DNA from: Variovorax sp.
GTDB lineage: Bacteria > Pseudomonadota > Gammaproteobacteria > Burkholderiales > Burkholderiaceae_C
Direction: 5' to 3'
DNA: 61,679 bases
Assembly: GCA_017744285.1 (NCBI GenBank)
Contig: JAGIBP010000026.1
Coordinates: 1 to 61,679, forward strand
Shown: positions 18,133 through 27,228 of the stretch, in pieces
How the letters are laid out: every line of letters starts with the position of its first letter
Numbering within the stretch: position 1 is the first letter of the stretch
Notes under the pieces: generated by a model
Databases searched by the model: none
What the model was told of the DNA's origin: nothing
The model's input: only the letters and a program-made list of their open reading frames with translations
Translations under genes and position numbers: made by a program

Positions 18133-21100
18133 ATGGACGACACCATCCAGAAGCTGGTCAGCGAGCGCCGCCGCGCGCTGTACGGCGTCGACGATGGCCA
18201 CCGCGCCTGGGGGCTCGCGCTGTCCGGCGGCGGCATCCGCAGCGCCACCTTCTGCCTGGGCCTGCTCAAGGCCCTGGCGGAGCACCGCCAGCTGCTGAAG
18301 TTCGACCTGATGTCCACCGTCTCGGGCGGCGGCTACATCGGCGCCACGCTCGGGCGGCTGTGCACCGACGCGAGGTCGACGGACGACGTGCGCGAGATCG
18401 AGCGCGCCCTCGGCGACGTCGATCGCGCGCGTTTCGGCTGGTGGCTGCGGGCCAATGGCCGCTACCTCATTCCGGGCGGGCTGCGCGACACGCTCTTCGC
18501 CGGCGCGCTCTACCTTCGCAACCTGCTGGGCACGCACATCGAGCTCGCGATCGCCGCGAGCCTCATCGGCATGGTGCTGGCCGCGACCAACCTGCTGCTG
18601 TGGGACGCGGTGTTCCGCGCGGTAGACCTCAACAGCGTGCCGCCCGACTCGGTCGCGAGCGTCGCCGATCTCGACGCGGTGCAGTACGTGCGCCTGCTCG
18701 CCGAGTGGGCCACGCAGTGGCCGACGCTGTGGTTCACGCTGGTGGGGCCCTTCATCGCATCGATCGTGCTCGCGTGCGCCTACTGGTCGGTGCGCGACAA
18801 GCCGTCCAGCGGCTCCATCCTGCTGCAGATCGCGATGTGGCTCGCGCTGGGCATCGGCGCCGGGCTGATCGGCGATCCGCTGGTCCGGCGCTACAGCGGG
18901 CCGATGTGGATCGCGCCGGCCTTCGTCGGCTTCGCGGCGTGCTGGGTCGTGGCGCTGGTCTGGGTGCTGTTCAACAGCCACAGGCAGTCGCCGGCCGCGT
19001 TGCGCAACGTGCTCACCGACAGGCTCGCGTCGGTGATCAATACCGCCCTGCTGATCGTGATGCTGGGCCTTCTCGACCGCAGCGCCTGGTGGCTCGCGGC
19101 GGAGGATTCGCAGCAGCGCGTGTCCTACGGCGCGGTGCTGCTGGTCGCGGCCGCGGTGCTGCGCGGCGTGCTGCCGATGCTGCTGTCGCACCGGCAGGAG
19201 CTTCCGGGCATCGGCAAGTCGCTGATGCTCACGCTCGCGAGCCTGCTCGGGCTGGTGCTCGCCTTCTGCCTGGCGGCCTGGTGGATCGGCGTGGTCTACA
19301 CCGTGACGCTGCTGCCGGTGTTCACGCCCGCGGGGCTCGACTTCACGCGCGGGTGGGCGTGGCTCGGCACCATCGCGGTGATCATCGGCAGCTACGCGGT
19401 GGTGACCGGGCGCAACTTCGGCTTTCTCAATGTCTCGTCGCTGCACATGTTCTACAAGGCGCGCATCGTGCGCGGCTACCTGGGCGCCGCCAATGCGCGC
19501 CGGCTCGGCGCGAGCCCGGTGGACCAGGTCTCGGGGCTGGAGCCGCCGCAGGTGCCCGTGGGCGAGGTGGATGCGCACGACGACATCTCGCAGCTGCGCT
19601 ATGCGCCGCACGCGCACGGCGGACCCGTGCATCTCGCGAACATCACGATCAACCAGACGCACAGCACCAAGGACAAGCTCTTCAACCGCGACCGCAAGAG
19701 CCAGCCGCTCACCGTCGGCCCGCTGGGCTGGATGCAGGCCGGCGGCGCGCCGTGGACGCAGGCGCACGGCGACGGCGCGCTCACGCTCGGCGCGTGGACC
19801 GCCATCTCGGGCGCGGCCTTCGCGCCGGGGCTGGGCCGGCTGACCAAGCGGGGCCTGGCGACGCTCTCGGTCTTCGCGGGCCTTCGGCTCGGCTACTGGT
19901 GGAACAGCGCCGAGGCCGGCGTCGCGCAGCGCGGCGCGGTGGTGCATGCGAGCCCGCTGCTGATGAAGACGCGCTACCTGCTGCTCGAATGCTTCGGCGC
20001 CTTCCCCGGCAGCAGCTCGGCCAGCTGGTACCTGAGCGACGGCGGGCATTTCGAGAACACCGGCGCCTATGCGCTGCTGCGGCAGGAGGCCGCGCTGATC
20101 GTGATCGCGGACTGCGGCGCCGACCCGGACTACCGCTTCTGCGACCTCGAGATCCTGATCCGGCGAGCGCGCATCGACCTCAATGCCGAGATCACCTTCA
20201 TGAAGCCGCGGCCCGGCGCGGACTGGAGGCACCTCGAAGCCTTCGGTTCGCTCAACGACCTCGCGTCGGCCAGCAGCCAGGCCTGCCTGGCGCTCGCGCA
20301 GGTGCGCTACGCGAGCGGCGCGACAGGGCAGATCGTGCTGGTCAAGCCGAACGTCTCGGCCGCGCTGCCGGTGGACCTGGTGAACTTCAAGGCCGCCAAT
20401 CCGCTGTTCCCGCAGCAGCCGACCACCGACCAGTTCTTCGACGAGGCGCAGTGGGAGAGCTATTTCCGCCTCGGCGCCGAGATCGGCGCGCGGCTGGAGG
20501 ACGAGATGCTGTCGCACGTGGCGATGGGCGCGGTCGGCCTCTTCGTGCCCGACGACGGGCAGCCGAACGCCGTTGCGCGCGCCGCCGCCACCGAGGGGGA
20601 CAAGGACAGCGCCGCCGCCGCGGCCGTCGGCTCGATGAGCCGCCTGCAGGCGCGCGTGCTCAAGGCCGGCGCGGTGACCGCCTCGATCGGCATCGGCACT
20701 GCCGCGACCTTCGGCGTCGCGGCGTGGCAGGGCATCGACAGCTGGCGCGGGCAGCGCGCGGAACAGGAGCGTTCGGAGAACGGCGCCTTCAAGGAGCTGA
20801 CCGAGCGCTGGGCGCATCTGCACAGCAGCAGCGCCGGCGGCGATGCGCCCGCCGCGCTGGCCGCGGAACTGCTGCGCACCGGGGATCTGCTGTGCCGCGA
20901 AGGCAGCGACAACTTCATGGCCCGGTTCCGTCTCTCGGTGCGCATCGTCGACGACGCGAAGCAGGCCTGCGGCAGCGAGTCGCCGCGCTCGCCCGCCTGC
21001 GCCCGGCTGCTCGATCCGGGCAACGGCATCGACTGCCTGCAGCCCGCGCAGGCGCCGCCGTGCGCGCCGCGCTACTGGGCGCGCGACTACACCGGCCAGA

Positions 21101-21633
21101 CGGGCTCCAAGCAGAACTGCAGCGGCACGCTGCCCGCGCCCTGGCCGGTGGCCGTGTGGGTGCGCGACCGGTTCACCGGCCCGCGCGGCGAGGAGACGCG
21201 GGCCGCCGCGGCGCCGCCAGCGGCCCCGCCCCCCGGCGCCGCCGCTCCGGCCCCGTATCCGCCCGCGCTCGCGCTACCGCCGCCCGACGTGTGCGATGGC
21301 GCCGTGGTCTACATCCAGACCTACGGGTCCGCGCTGCGCGACAAGGCGCGCGCATGGCGCGGACCGTGGCGCGGGCTCGGCGCGTCGGTGCCGCCGATCG
21401 AAGACGTGCTGAGCACCTCCCGCCGCGCGGGACGGGCGCCGCCGGTGGGGCACCCGGACCCGACGGTGGTCATCCGGGCCAAGTCGGCGCAGGCCTGCGC
21501 GCAGGCACTGGTGCAGACCGCCAGCTCGCCCACGGACCAGCCCTGGGTCATCAAGCTCCTGCCGCGCGCCAACGCCGACCCGAACGCCATCGAGGTGTGG
21601 CTGCCGCGGACCAAAGACTCGGCGCCGAGCTGA
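18133..21633 (+). CDS. Very large patatin-like phospholipase with membrane insert
   Basis: A 1166-residue patatin-family protein. The oxyanion motif SGGGIRSATFCLGLLKAL is near residue 30, and Ser64 in STVSGGGYIG is the nucleophile. The catalytic Asp is Asp636 in YLSDGGHFENTGAYALLRQ. Between them lie eight predicted transmembrane helices (about 134-426), then a soluble part. A further hydrophobic segment occurs near residue 850 (SIGIGTAATFGVAAW), followed by a Cys-containing, Pro/Ala-rich domain that is probably extracytoplasmic. Predicted action: lipid acyl hydrolase at the inner membrane. The ATG at 18133 has GAGGAG at 18123-18128. Codon use is like its neighbours. Convergent with the CorA-like gene. 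Confidence 0.87.
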   Translation: MDDTIQKLVSERRRALYGVDDGHRAWGLALSGGGIRSATFCLGLLKALAEHRQLLKFDLMSTVSGGGYIGATLGRLCTDARSTDDVREIERALGDVDRARFGWWLRANGRYLIPGGLRDTLFAGALYLRNLLGTHIELAIAASLIGMVLAATNLLLWDAVFRAVDLNSVPPDSVASVADLDAVQYVRLLAEWATQWPTLWFTLVGPFIASIVLACAYWSVRDKPSSGSILLQIAMWLALGIGAGLIGDPLVRRYSGPMWIAPAFVGFAACWVVALVWVLFNSHRQSPAALRNVLTDRLASVINTALLIVMLGLLDRSAWWLAAEDSQQRVSYGAVLLVAAAVLRGVLPMLLSHRQELPGIGKSLMLTLASLLGLVLAFCLAAWWIGVVYTVTLLPVFTPAGLDFTRGWAWLGTIAVIIGSYAVVTGRNFGFLNVSSLHMFYKARIVRGYLGAANARRLGASPVDQVSGLEPPQVPVGEVDAHDDISQLRYAPHAHGGPVHLANITINQTHSTKDKLFNRDRKSQPLTVGPLGWMQAGGAPWTQAHGDGALTLGAWTAISGAAFAPGLGRLTKRGLATLSVFAGLRLGYWWNSAEAGVAQRGAVVHASPLLMKTRYLLLECFGAFPGSSSASWYLSDGGHFENTGAYALLRQEAALIVIADCGADPDYRFCDLEILIRRARIDLNAEITFMKPRPGADWRHLEAFGSLNDLASASSQACLALAQVRYASGATGQIVLVKPNVSAALPVDLVNFKAANPLFPQQPTTDQFFDEAQWESYFRLGAEIGARLEDEMLSHVAMGAVGLFVPDDGQPNAVARAAATEGDKDSAAAAAVGSMSRLQARVLKAGAVTASIGIGTAATFGVAAWQGIDSWRGQRAEQERSENGAFKELTERWAHLHSSSAGGDAPAALAAELLRTGDLLCREGSDNFMARFRLSVRIVDDAKQACGSESPRSPACARLLDPGNGIDCLQPAQAPPCAPRYWARDYTGQTGSKQNCSGTLPAPWPVAVWVRDRFTGPRGEETRAAAAPPAAPPPGAAAPAPYPPALALPPPDVCDGAVVYIQTYGSALRDKARAWRGPWRGLGASVPPIEDVLSTSRRAGRAPPVGHPDPTVVIRAKSAQACAQALVQTASSPTDQPWVIKLLPRANADPNAIEVWLPRTKDSAPS

Positions 21634-21662
21634 CGGTGCCCGCGCATCCCACGGTCCTGCCG

Positions 21663-23366
21663 CTAGTCGCCGCCGGCCTTCCATACCCGGGCGAGCACCG
21701 CGAGCTTGGTGCGGAAGGTGGCGCGCTCGTCGGACAGTGCGTCGATGAAGTCCGAGAGGCGCTTGGACTTGACCATGGTGTAGAACGTGAGCCAGGTCGT
21801 GAGCACGAAGATGACGCCGAACCACGCGAGCTTGCGGCCCAGCGGCGCGTCGGCCTCCGCGAGCAGGTTCATGCCGAGGAAGCCGGTCGTGATGGTGCCG
21901 ATCAGCCCGAAGAGCGTGACGACCGTGAGCCGCACCACCGTGTTGGCCTGGCGGCGCAGGCTGTCGGCGTCGAGGTAGGTGTTCATGTCGGCGATGCGCT
22001 CCTTGACCTCCTGGTAGAGCGGATCGAGCCCGAGATGCGTGGCGCACAGGTGCGACAGCGCGCGTACCTGGGCCTGCTCCGAGACTTCGTGGAACCAGTA
22101 GCGGTGGGTGAAGCGCAGGAAGCCCTCGAAGGCCGCGCGGATCGCGCGCTTGAAGTTCTTGACGCTCGCGACGTTGTGGATGTCGAGCATGCGCAGCGCC
22201 TCGACGAGGCGGTCCGAATACATCAGGAGCGCCGCCTTCTGGAAGTGCGCGATCAGGAACAGCAGGAAATGCTGGTGACGGAACTGCGCCAGCACGCCGC
22301 GGTCGCGGCAGCAGAAGAACGCCGAGCTCGCCTGCCCGACGACGATCAGCGCGCGCCCATTGCACAGGTAGCGCGTGTTGGGCGCGGCGCCCGCGTCGAT
22401 CCAGAAGCGGTCGTAGCAGTAGCGCTGCTCGAAGTCGGCCATCGTGTCCTCGGCGAAGGGCAGGGGGCCGGCGCCCGACACCGCGGGCTCCGCCGAGCCC
22501 GAGACCAGCGCGAGCCGCACGAAGTCTGCGCGCGAGAGGCGCCTGGGATCGTCGAGTGCGAGGTAGGCCATCACCGGCATGCGGTAGTACTCGATCTGCC
22601 GATAGCGCAGCTCGCCGGCCGCGTCGGAGTGATCGAGCACGAGCGGCTGCATCAGCCATGCCCAGTGCGCCGCGATGCGCGGCGCGCGGTGCTCGGCCAC
22701 GTGCGACAGGAAGGCGTCGCGCTGCTGCGCATCGGAGCTCGCCAGTACGCGGCCGTCCGCGCCGAGCCATTCGACGCTGTGCATGCAGTGCAGCGCCTCG
22801 CCCTGCGCGTCCCAGCCGCCCGGATAGGCGCGGCCGAAGCGGTAGAGGATCTCCTGCGCCTGCCGCAGGCTCAGGTCGTCGGCGCCGATCTCGACATTGA
22901 GCATCACCACGTCGACGTCGAAGAAGAAGTAGAGGTCCACGTGCACCACCTGCAGCGTGACGGGTGGGTCGCCCGGGTGCGCCGCCACGCGCACCGCGCG
23001 CACGTCGTGGCGCCGGAAGACGCGCATCGGCGAATCGCCACCGCCCTCGGGCCCGGCGGCGCGGCCGCGGCGCCCGTCGCCGTAGAGGAAGCGCTGCACG
23101 TAGGGCAGGAAGCTCACGAACTCGTTGTAGTGGCGCTCGTGGAAGCGCTCGCTGCTGCCGGTGTATTCGTCGACCTCCTCGCGCCAGGGCGATGCGTCGC
23201 CCATGTCGAGCAGCACCTGCCACGGGCCGCGCCGCGTGAGCTGCGCGTCGCGCCGCACCATGAGGCGCACCGGCCACAGCAGGTTCTGTCGCAGGTGGTG
23301 CACCGCGGGGCCGGCGTCCCTGTCTGTCTGCTGTGATCTCTCGTCTGTTGTGGTGTTCACCAGCAT
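21663..23366 (-). CDS. CorA-like metal ion transporter family protein
   Basis: A 567-residue protein whose last 90 residues have the CorA arrangement: helix 1 ending in the GMN signature (TGFLGMNLLAEAD, Met about residue 499), a short periplasmic loop, then helix 2 (AWFGVIFVLTTWLTFYTM). The long cytosolic part is larger than in CorA (about 316 residues in E. coli) and includes VDLYFFFDVDVVMLNVEIG and a helical region with NTYLDADSLRRQANT just before helix 1. A divalent cation channel is inferred from the GMN motif, not proven. The start at 23366 (MLVNTTTDERSQQ) is favoured over upstream codons that would cover the operator region. Ends 29 bases from the patatin gene. Confidence 0.75.
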   Translation of the reverse strand: MLVNTTTDERSQQTDRDAGPAVHHLRQNLLWPVRLMVRRDAQLTRRGPWQVLLDMGDASPWREEVDEYTGSSERFHERHYNEFVSFLPYVQRFLYGDGRRGRAAGPEGGGDSPMRVFRRHDVRAVRVAAHPGDPPVTLQVVHVDLYFFFDVDVVMLNVEIGADDLSLRQAQEILYRFGRAYPGGWDAQGEALHCMHSVEWLGADGRVLASSDAQQRDAFLSHVAEHRAPRIAAHWAWLMQPLVLDHSDAAGELRYRQIEYYRMPVMAYLALDDPRRLSRADFVRLALVSGSAEPAVSGAGPLPFAEDTMADFEQRYCYDRFWIDAGAAPNTRYLCNGRALIVVGQASSAFFCCRDRGVLAQFRHQHFLLFLIAHFQKAALLMYSDRLVEALRMLDIHNVASVKNFKRAIRAAFEGFLRFTHRYWFHEVSEQAQVRALSHLCATHLGLDPLYQEVKERIADMNTYLDADSLRRQANTVVRLTVVTLFGLIGTITTGFLGMNLLAEADAPLGRKLAWFGVIFVLTTWLTFYTMVKSKRLSDFIDALSDERATFRTKLAVLARVWKAGGD

Positions 23367-23392
23367 CGCGCCAGTGTAGGGATGTGGGCAGG

Positions 23393-23408
23393 CTAGGGGA
23401 ATCCCTAG
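23393..23408. promoter_or_regulatory. Inverted repeat upstream of the kgu-like operon
   Basis: CTAGGGGAATCCCTAG is a 6-bp inverted repeat around four bases, eight bases before the PtxS-type palindrome and just upstream of the expected -35 region. It could bind a second regulator or be incidental; it also faces the divergent CorA-like gene, whose start is 27 bases away. Confidence 0.35.
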
Positions 23409-23416
23409 GCTGGTGC

Positions 23417-23430
23417 TGAAACCGGTTTCA
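23417..23430. promoter_or_regulatory. PtxS-type LacI-family operator, perfect 14-bp palindrome
   Basis: TGAAACCGGTTTCA is perfectly symmetric with the central CG typical of LacI-family operators. As I recall, it is identical to the operator described for Pseudomonas PtxS, the 2-ketogluconate-responsive repressor. It ends two bases before a TATACT box and so lies in the -35/-10 spacer, where a bound repressor would block RNA polymerase. The regulator gene is the last of the same operon (29204-30229). Confidence 0.8.
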
Positions 23431-23432
23431 AA

Positions 23433-23438
23433 TATACT
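23433..23438 (+). promoter_or_regulatory. Candidate -10 element of the kgu-like operon
   Basis: TATACT differs from the consensus TATAAT at one position and lies 73 bases before the GTG of the first permease. The matching -35 position (about 23410-23415, CTGGTG) is poor, which suggests a weak or activator-aided promoter. Confidence 0.5.
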
Positions 23439-23511
23439 GGCGCCCACCGCGGCGAAGGGCGTTCGCCGCGCCATGCACCAACCCTGAGCACGCACCGAGG
23501 CCTCTTCCCCC

Positions 23512-24183
23512 GTGAACTACCAATTCCAGTTCGACGCCGTCTTTGCCGCCTGGCCGCTCTTGCTCAAGGGCACCTGGATCACGATCCAGCTTTCGCTCGT
23601 GGCGACGGCACTGGGCCTCGTGGTGGCGATCTTCTGCGCCTGGGGCAAGGTCTCCGGGCCGAAGTGGCTGCGCTTCATCGTGAACGCGTACATCGAGGTG
23701 ATCCGCAACACGCCGTTCCTGGTGCAGCTGTTCTTCTTTTTCTTCGCGCTGCCCGCGGTGGGCCTGCGCTGGTCGCCCTACACGGCCGCGCTCACCGCGA
23801 TGGTGGTGAACCTCGGCGCCTACGCGGCCGAGATCGTGCGCGCGGGCATCGAGTCCATTCCCAAGGGACAGATCGAGGCGGGCCGGGCGCTCAATCTCAA
23901 GGGCTGGGAGATCTTCCGCTTCATCATCATCAAGCCGGCGCTGAAGGCCATCTATCCGGCGCTCGCGAGCCAGTTCATCCTGCTGATGCTGAGCTCGGCC
24001 GTGGTGTCGGTGATCTCGGCGGACGACCTCACCTCGGTGGCGGCCAACCTGCAATCGCAGACCTTCCGCAGCTTCGAGATCTACATCGTGGTCGCGGGCA
24101 TCTACCTCGCGCTGGCGCTGGCGTTCTCGGCGCTCTTCAAGCTGATCTACCGGCGCACGCTCAACTATCCGGATCGGCGCTGA
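23512..24183 (+). CDS. ABC transporter permease, polar-amino-acid (HisMQ/GlnP) type
   Basis: First gene of the proposed 2-ketogluconate operon. A 223-residue inner-membrane permease with about five helices. The family features are YIEVIRNTPFLVQLFFFFF (the RxTPxLVQL element of PAAT permeases) and the EAA loop GIESIPKGQIEAGRALNLKG that contacts the ATPase. The start is GTG at 23512 (VNYQFQFDAVF). By family it would import an amino acid or opine; its operon partners instead suggest a sugar acid. Six bases separate it from the second permease. Controlled, by inference, from the palindrome at 23417-23430. Confidence 0.9.
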   Translation: MNYQFQFDAVFAAWPLLLKGTWITIQLSLVATALGLVVAIFCAWGKVSGPKWLRFIVNAYIEVIRNTPFLVQLFFFFFALPAVGLRWSPYTAALTAMVVNLGAYAAEIVRAGIESIPKGQIEAGRALNLKGWEIFRFIIIKPALKAIYPALASQFILLMLSSAVVSVISADDLTSVAANLQSQTFRSFEIYIVVAGIYLALALAFSALFKLIYRRTLNYPDRR

Positions 24184-24188
24184 ACACC

Positions 24189-24842
24189 ATGCGTACCTTC
24201 GGCTTTCCCGAATTCCTGTTCATCCTCGAAGCGGCCAAGTGGACGCTTGCGCTCTCGGCCATCGCGTTCGTCGGCGGCGCGATCCTGGGGCTGGTCATCG
24301 CACTCGCCCGCACCTCGGAGAACAAGGCCGCACAGTGGCTTTCCACCGGCTTCATCCAGGTGTTCCAGGGCACGCCGCTGCTGCTGCAGCTGTTTCTCAT
24401 CTTCTTCGGCGCGCCGGTGCTGGGCTTCGACATCAACCCCTGGATCGCGGCCGGCGTGGCGCTCATCCTCAACAGCGCGGCCTTCCTCGGCGAGATCTGG
24501 CGCGGCTGCATCCAGGCGATTCCCCGCGGGCAGTGGGAGGCGGCGCACGCGCTCAATCTCGGCTACACCGCGCTCATGCGCGACGTGGTGCTGCCCCAGG
24601 CCTTCAAGATCGCGCTGCCGCCCACGGTGGGCTACGTGGTGCAGATCATCAAGGGCACCTCGCTCGCCGCGATCATCGGCTTCACCGAGGTCACGCGCGC
24701 GGGCCAGATCATCAACAACGCGACCTTCCAGCCGCTGCAGGTCTTCACCACGGTGGCGGCGATCTACTTCGTCATCTGCTGGCCGCTGTCGCTGCTGGCG
24801 GCGCGCATGGAGCGTCAGCGCGCCCGCGCGCTGGCCCGCTGA
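24189..24842 (+). CDS. ABC transporter permease, second subunit of the same importer
   Basis: A 217-residue permease of the same family as its neighbour, so the membrane part is a heterodimer. It shows FIQVFQGTPLLLQLFLIFF and the EAA loop CIQAIPRGQWEAAHALNLGY. About five helices. The ATG at 24189 lies 5 bases after the upstream stop, so translation is likely coupled. The binding protein gene follows after 43 bases. Confidence 0.9.
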   Translation: MRTFGFPEFLFILEAAKWTLALSAIAFVGGAILGLVIALARTSENKAAQWLSTGFIQVFQGTPLLLQLFLIFFGAPVLGFDINPWIAAGVALILNSAAFLGEIWRGCIQAIPRGQWEAAHALNLGYTALMRDVVLPQAFKIALPPTVGYVVQIIKGTSLAAIIGFTEVTRAGQIINNATFQPLQVFTTVAAIYFVICWPLSLLAARMERQRARALAR

Positions 24843-24885
24843 ATCTCTCTTTTCTTTTTCCACGTTCTCAACTCAGGAGACCCGC

Positions 24886-25683
24886 ATGATCCGTTCGACC
24901 ACCCGCCGCGCCGCCGTCGCAGCCCTGGGCCTGGGCGCCTTCCTCACCGCCTTCGCGCCGCTCGCCACCGCACAGACCGTCGCGGACATCAAGAAGAAGG
25001 GCGAGATCACGATCGGCATGCTGGTCGACTTCCCGCCCTACGGCACGACCAACGCGCAGAACCAGCCCGACGGCTACGACGCCGACGTCGCCAAGCTGCT
25101 CGCCAAGGACTGGGGCGTGAAGGCCAACATCGTGCCCGTCACCGGCCCCAACCGCATTCCCTTCCTGCTGACCAACAAGGTCGACCTGCTGGTCGCCTCG
25201 CTCGCGGTCACGCCCGAGCGCGCCAAGCAGGTGCAGTTCTCGCAGCCGTACGCGGCCGCGACCATCGTTCTCTACGGCAAGAAGGGTCTGCCGATCAAGA
25301 GCGCCGCCGACCTCAAGGGCGTGCGCGTGGGCGTGGCCCGTGCCAGCACGCAGGACGTGGCTGTGACCAAGGCGGCTCCGGAAGGCACCGAGATCCGCCG
25401 CTTCGACGACGACGCCTCCGCCATGCAGGCGTTGATGTCGGGCCAGGTCGACGCGATCGGCGCCTCGACCACCGTCGCCGCGCAGATCGCCAAGCGCGTG
25501 CCGGCCGACACCTTCGAGAACAAGTTCACCCTGGTGCAGCAGAACATGGGCATCGCGATGCGTCCGGGCCAGGATGACCTGCTGAAGAACGTGAACGAGT
25601 TCATCGCGAAGAACTCCGCCAACGGCGAGCTCGGCAAGCTCTACAACAAGTGGCTGCAGACGGATCTGCCGAAGTTCCAGTAA
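24886..25683 (+). CDS. ABC transporter substrate-binding protein, SBP family 3
   Basis: Periplasmic receptor of the importer, 265 residues. The signal peptide (about 1-29) ends ATAQ. The mature protein begins [19 protein letters not shown], has the two-lobe family-3 pattern, including [20 protein letters not shown], and ends [14 protein letters not shown]. Family-3 proteins usually bind amino acids through an Arg and an Asp; which ligand is bound here cannot be read from sequence. The ribosome site AGGAGA is at 24875-24880. Codon use is strongly optimised, in keeping with high expression of a receptor. Confidence 0.9.
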   Translation: MIRSTTRRAAVAALGLGAFLTAFAPLATAQTVADIKKKGEITIGMLVDFPPYGTTNAQNQPDGYDADVAKLLAKDWGVKANIVPVTGPNRIPFLLTNKVDLLVASLAVTPERAKQVQFSQPYAAATIVLYGKKGLPIKSAADLKGVRVGVARASTQDVAVTKAAPEGTEIRRFDDDASAMQALMSGQVDAIGASTTVAAQIAKRVPADTFENKFTLVQQNMGIAMRPGQDDLLKNVNEFIAKNSANGELGKLYNKWLQTDLPKFQ

Positions 25684-25705
25684 GCCCAGCTCGACCGGAA
25701 TACCC

Positions 25706-26478
<773 letters not shown>

Positions 26479-26479
<1 letters not shown>

Positions 26480-27228
26480 TGGCCACGCCGGTCCTGATCT
26501 CCCTGTCGTCCTTCGGCGCCGCCGAAATCGGCCGCCACGGGCAGCTGTGGTGTGCGCAGCTCGCGCGGGCCGCCGGCGCGGACAGCGTCGAGGTGCGCGG
26601 CGAGCTGCTGCGCGATCGTGCCGCGGAGTTGCCGGCGCTGGCGGGCCTGGCCGCCGTGTATTCGAGCCCTGATGGCCTGTTCGCGCCGGGCGGCGAGCTC
26701 GACGAAGCGGCGCTCGCCCGCGGCCTCGCGGCGGCGTCCACGCTCGGCGCGGCGCGGCTGAAGATGTCGATCGGCGATTTCGGCGTTTCGTCCCGCGCCT
26801 GGCTGCCCGGCCTCGAGGCCCGCCTGGCCGGGAGCGCGGTCGAGCTCGTCATCGAGAACGACCAGACCGTTGCCGCGGGCACGCTCGCGGCCTTGGAGGC
26901 CTTCTTCGACGCGGCCGACCGCGCGGGGCTCGACCTGGGCATGACCTTCGACATGGGCAACTGGCACTGGCTCGGCGAGTGTCCGCTGCAGGCGGCGCAG
27001 GCGCTGGGCCGCCGTGTGCGCTATGTGCATTGCAAGGGCGTGCAGCGCCTGCCGGCCAAGTGGGTCGCGGTGCCGCTCGCCGATTCGATCGCGCCCTGGC
27101 GCGCGGTGCTGCGCGCGCTGCCCGGCGATGTGCCGCATGCCATCGAATATCCTTTGATCGGCGACGACCTGCTCGCCGTGACGCGCGAACAGATCGCGCA
27201 CATCCGATCCCTGCGAGCCCTCCCATGA
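26479..27228 (+). CDS. kguE: KguE-like TIM-barrel sugar-phosphate isomerase/epimerase family protein
   Basis: A 249-residue xylose-isomerase-like TIM-barrel protein. It begins VLISLSSFGAAEIGRHGQ, and has AAVYSSPDGLF, VIENDQ, FDMGNWHWLGE and VRYVHCKGVQ, positions where this fold carries its metal and substrate ligands (Glu, His, Asp). In pseudomonads a protein of this family, KguE, is encoded next to the 2-ketogluconate kinase and reductase; its exact reaction is poorly defined. Assignment rests on the family and on the KguK-KguD and PtxS neighbours. It overlaps the ATPase gene by one base and the fusion gene by four (ATGA). Confidence 0.75.

Noticed and set aside
17311..20823. A 1170-codon - strand frame across the patatin and sulfatase-like genes
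   Set aside because: Low-complexity, no motif, and it crosses two divergent genes with good starts.
18360..23336. A 1658-codon open frame on the + strand overlapping the patatin and CorA-like genes
   Set aside because: Composition is dominated by Arg, Ala, Gly and His with no domain or motif. It is an out-of-frame shadow of real genes in GC-rich DNA.
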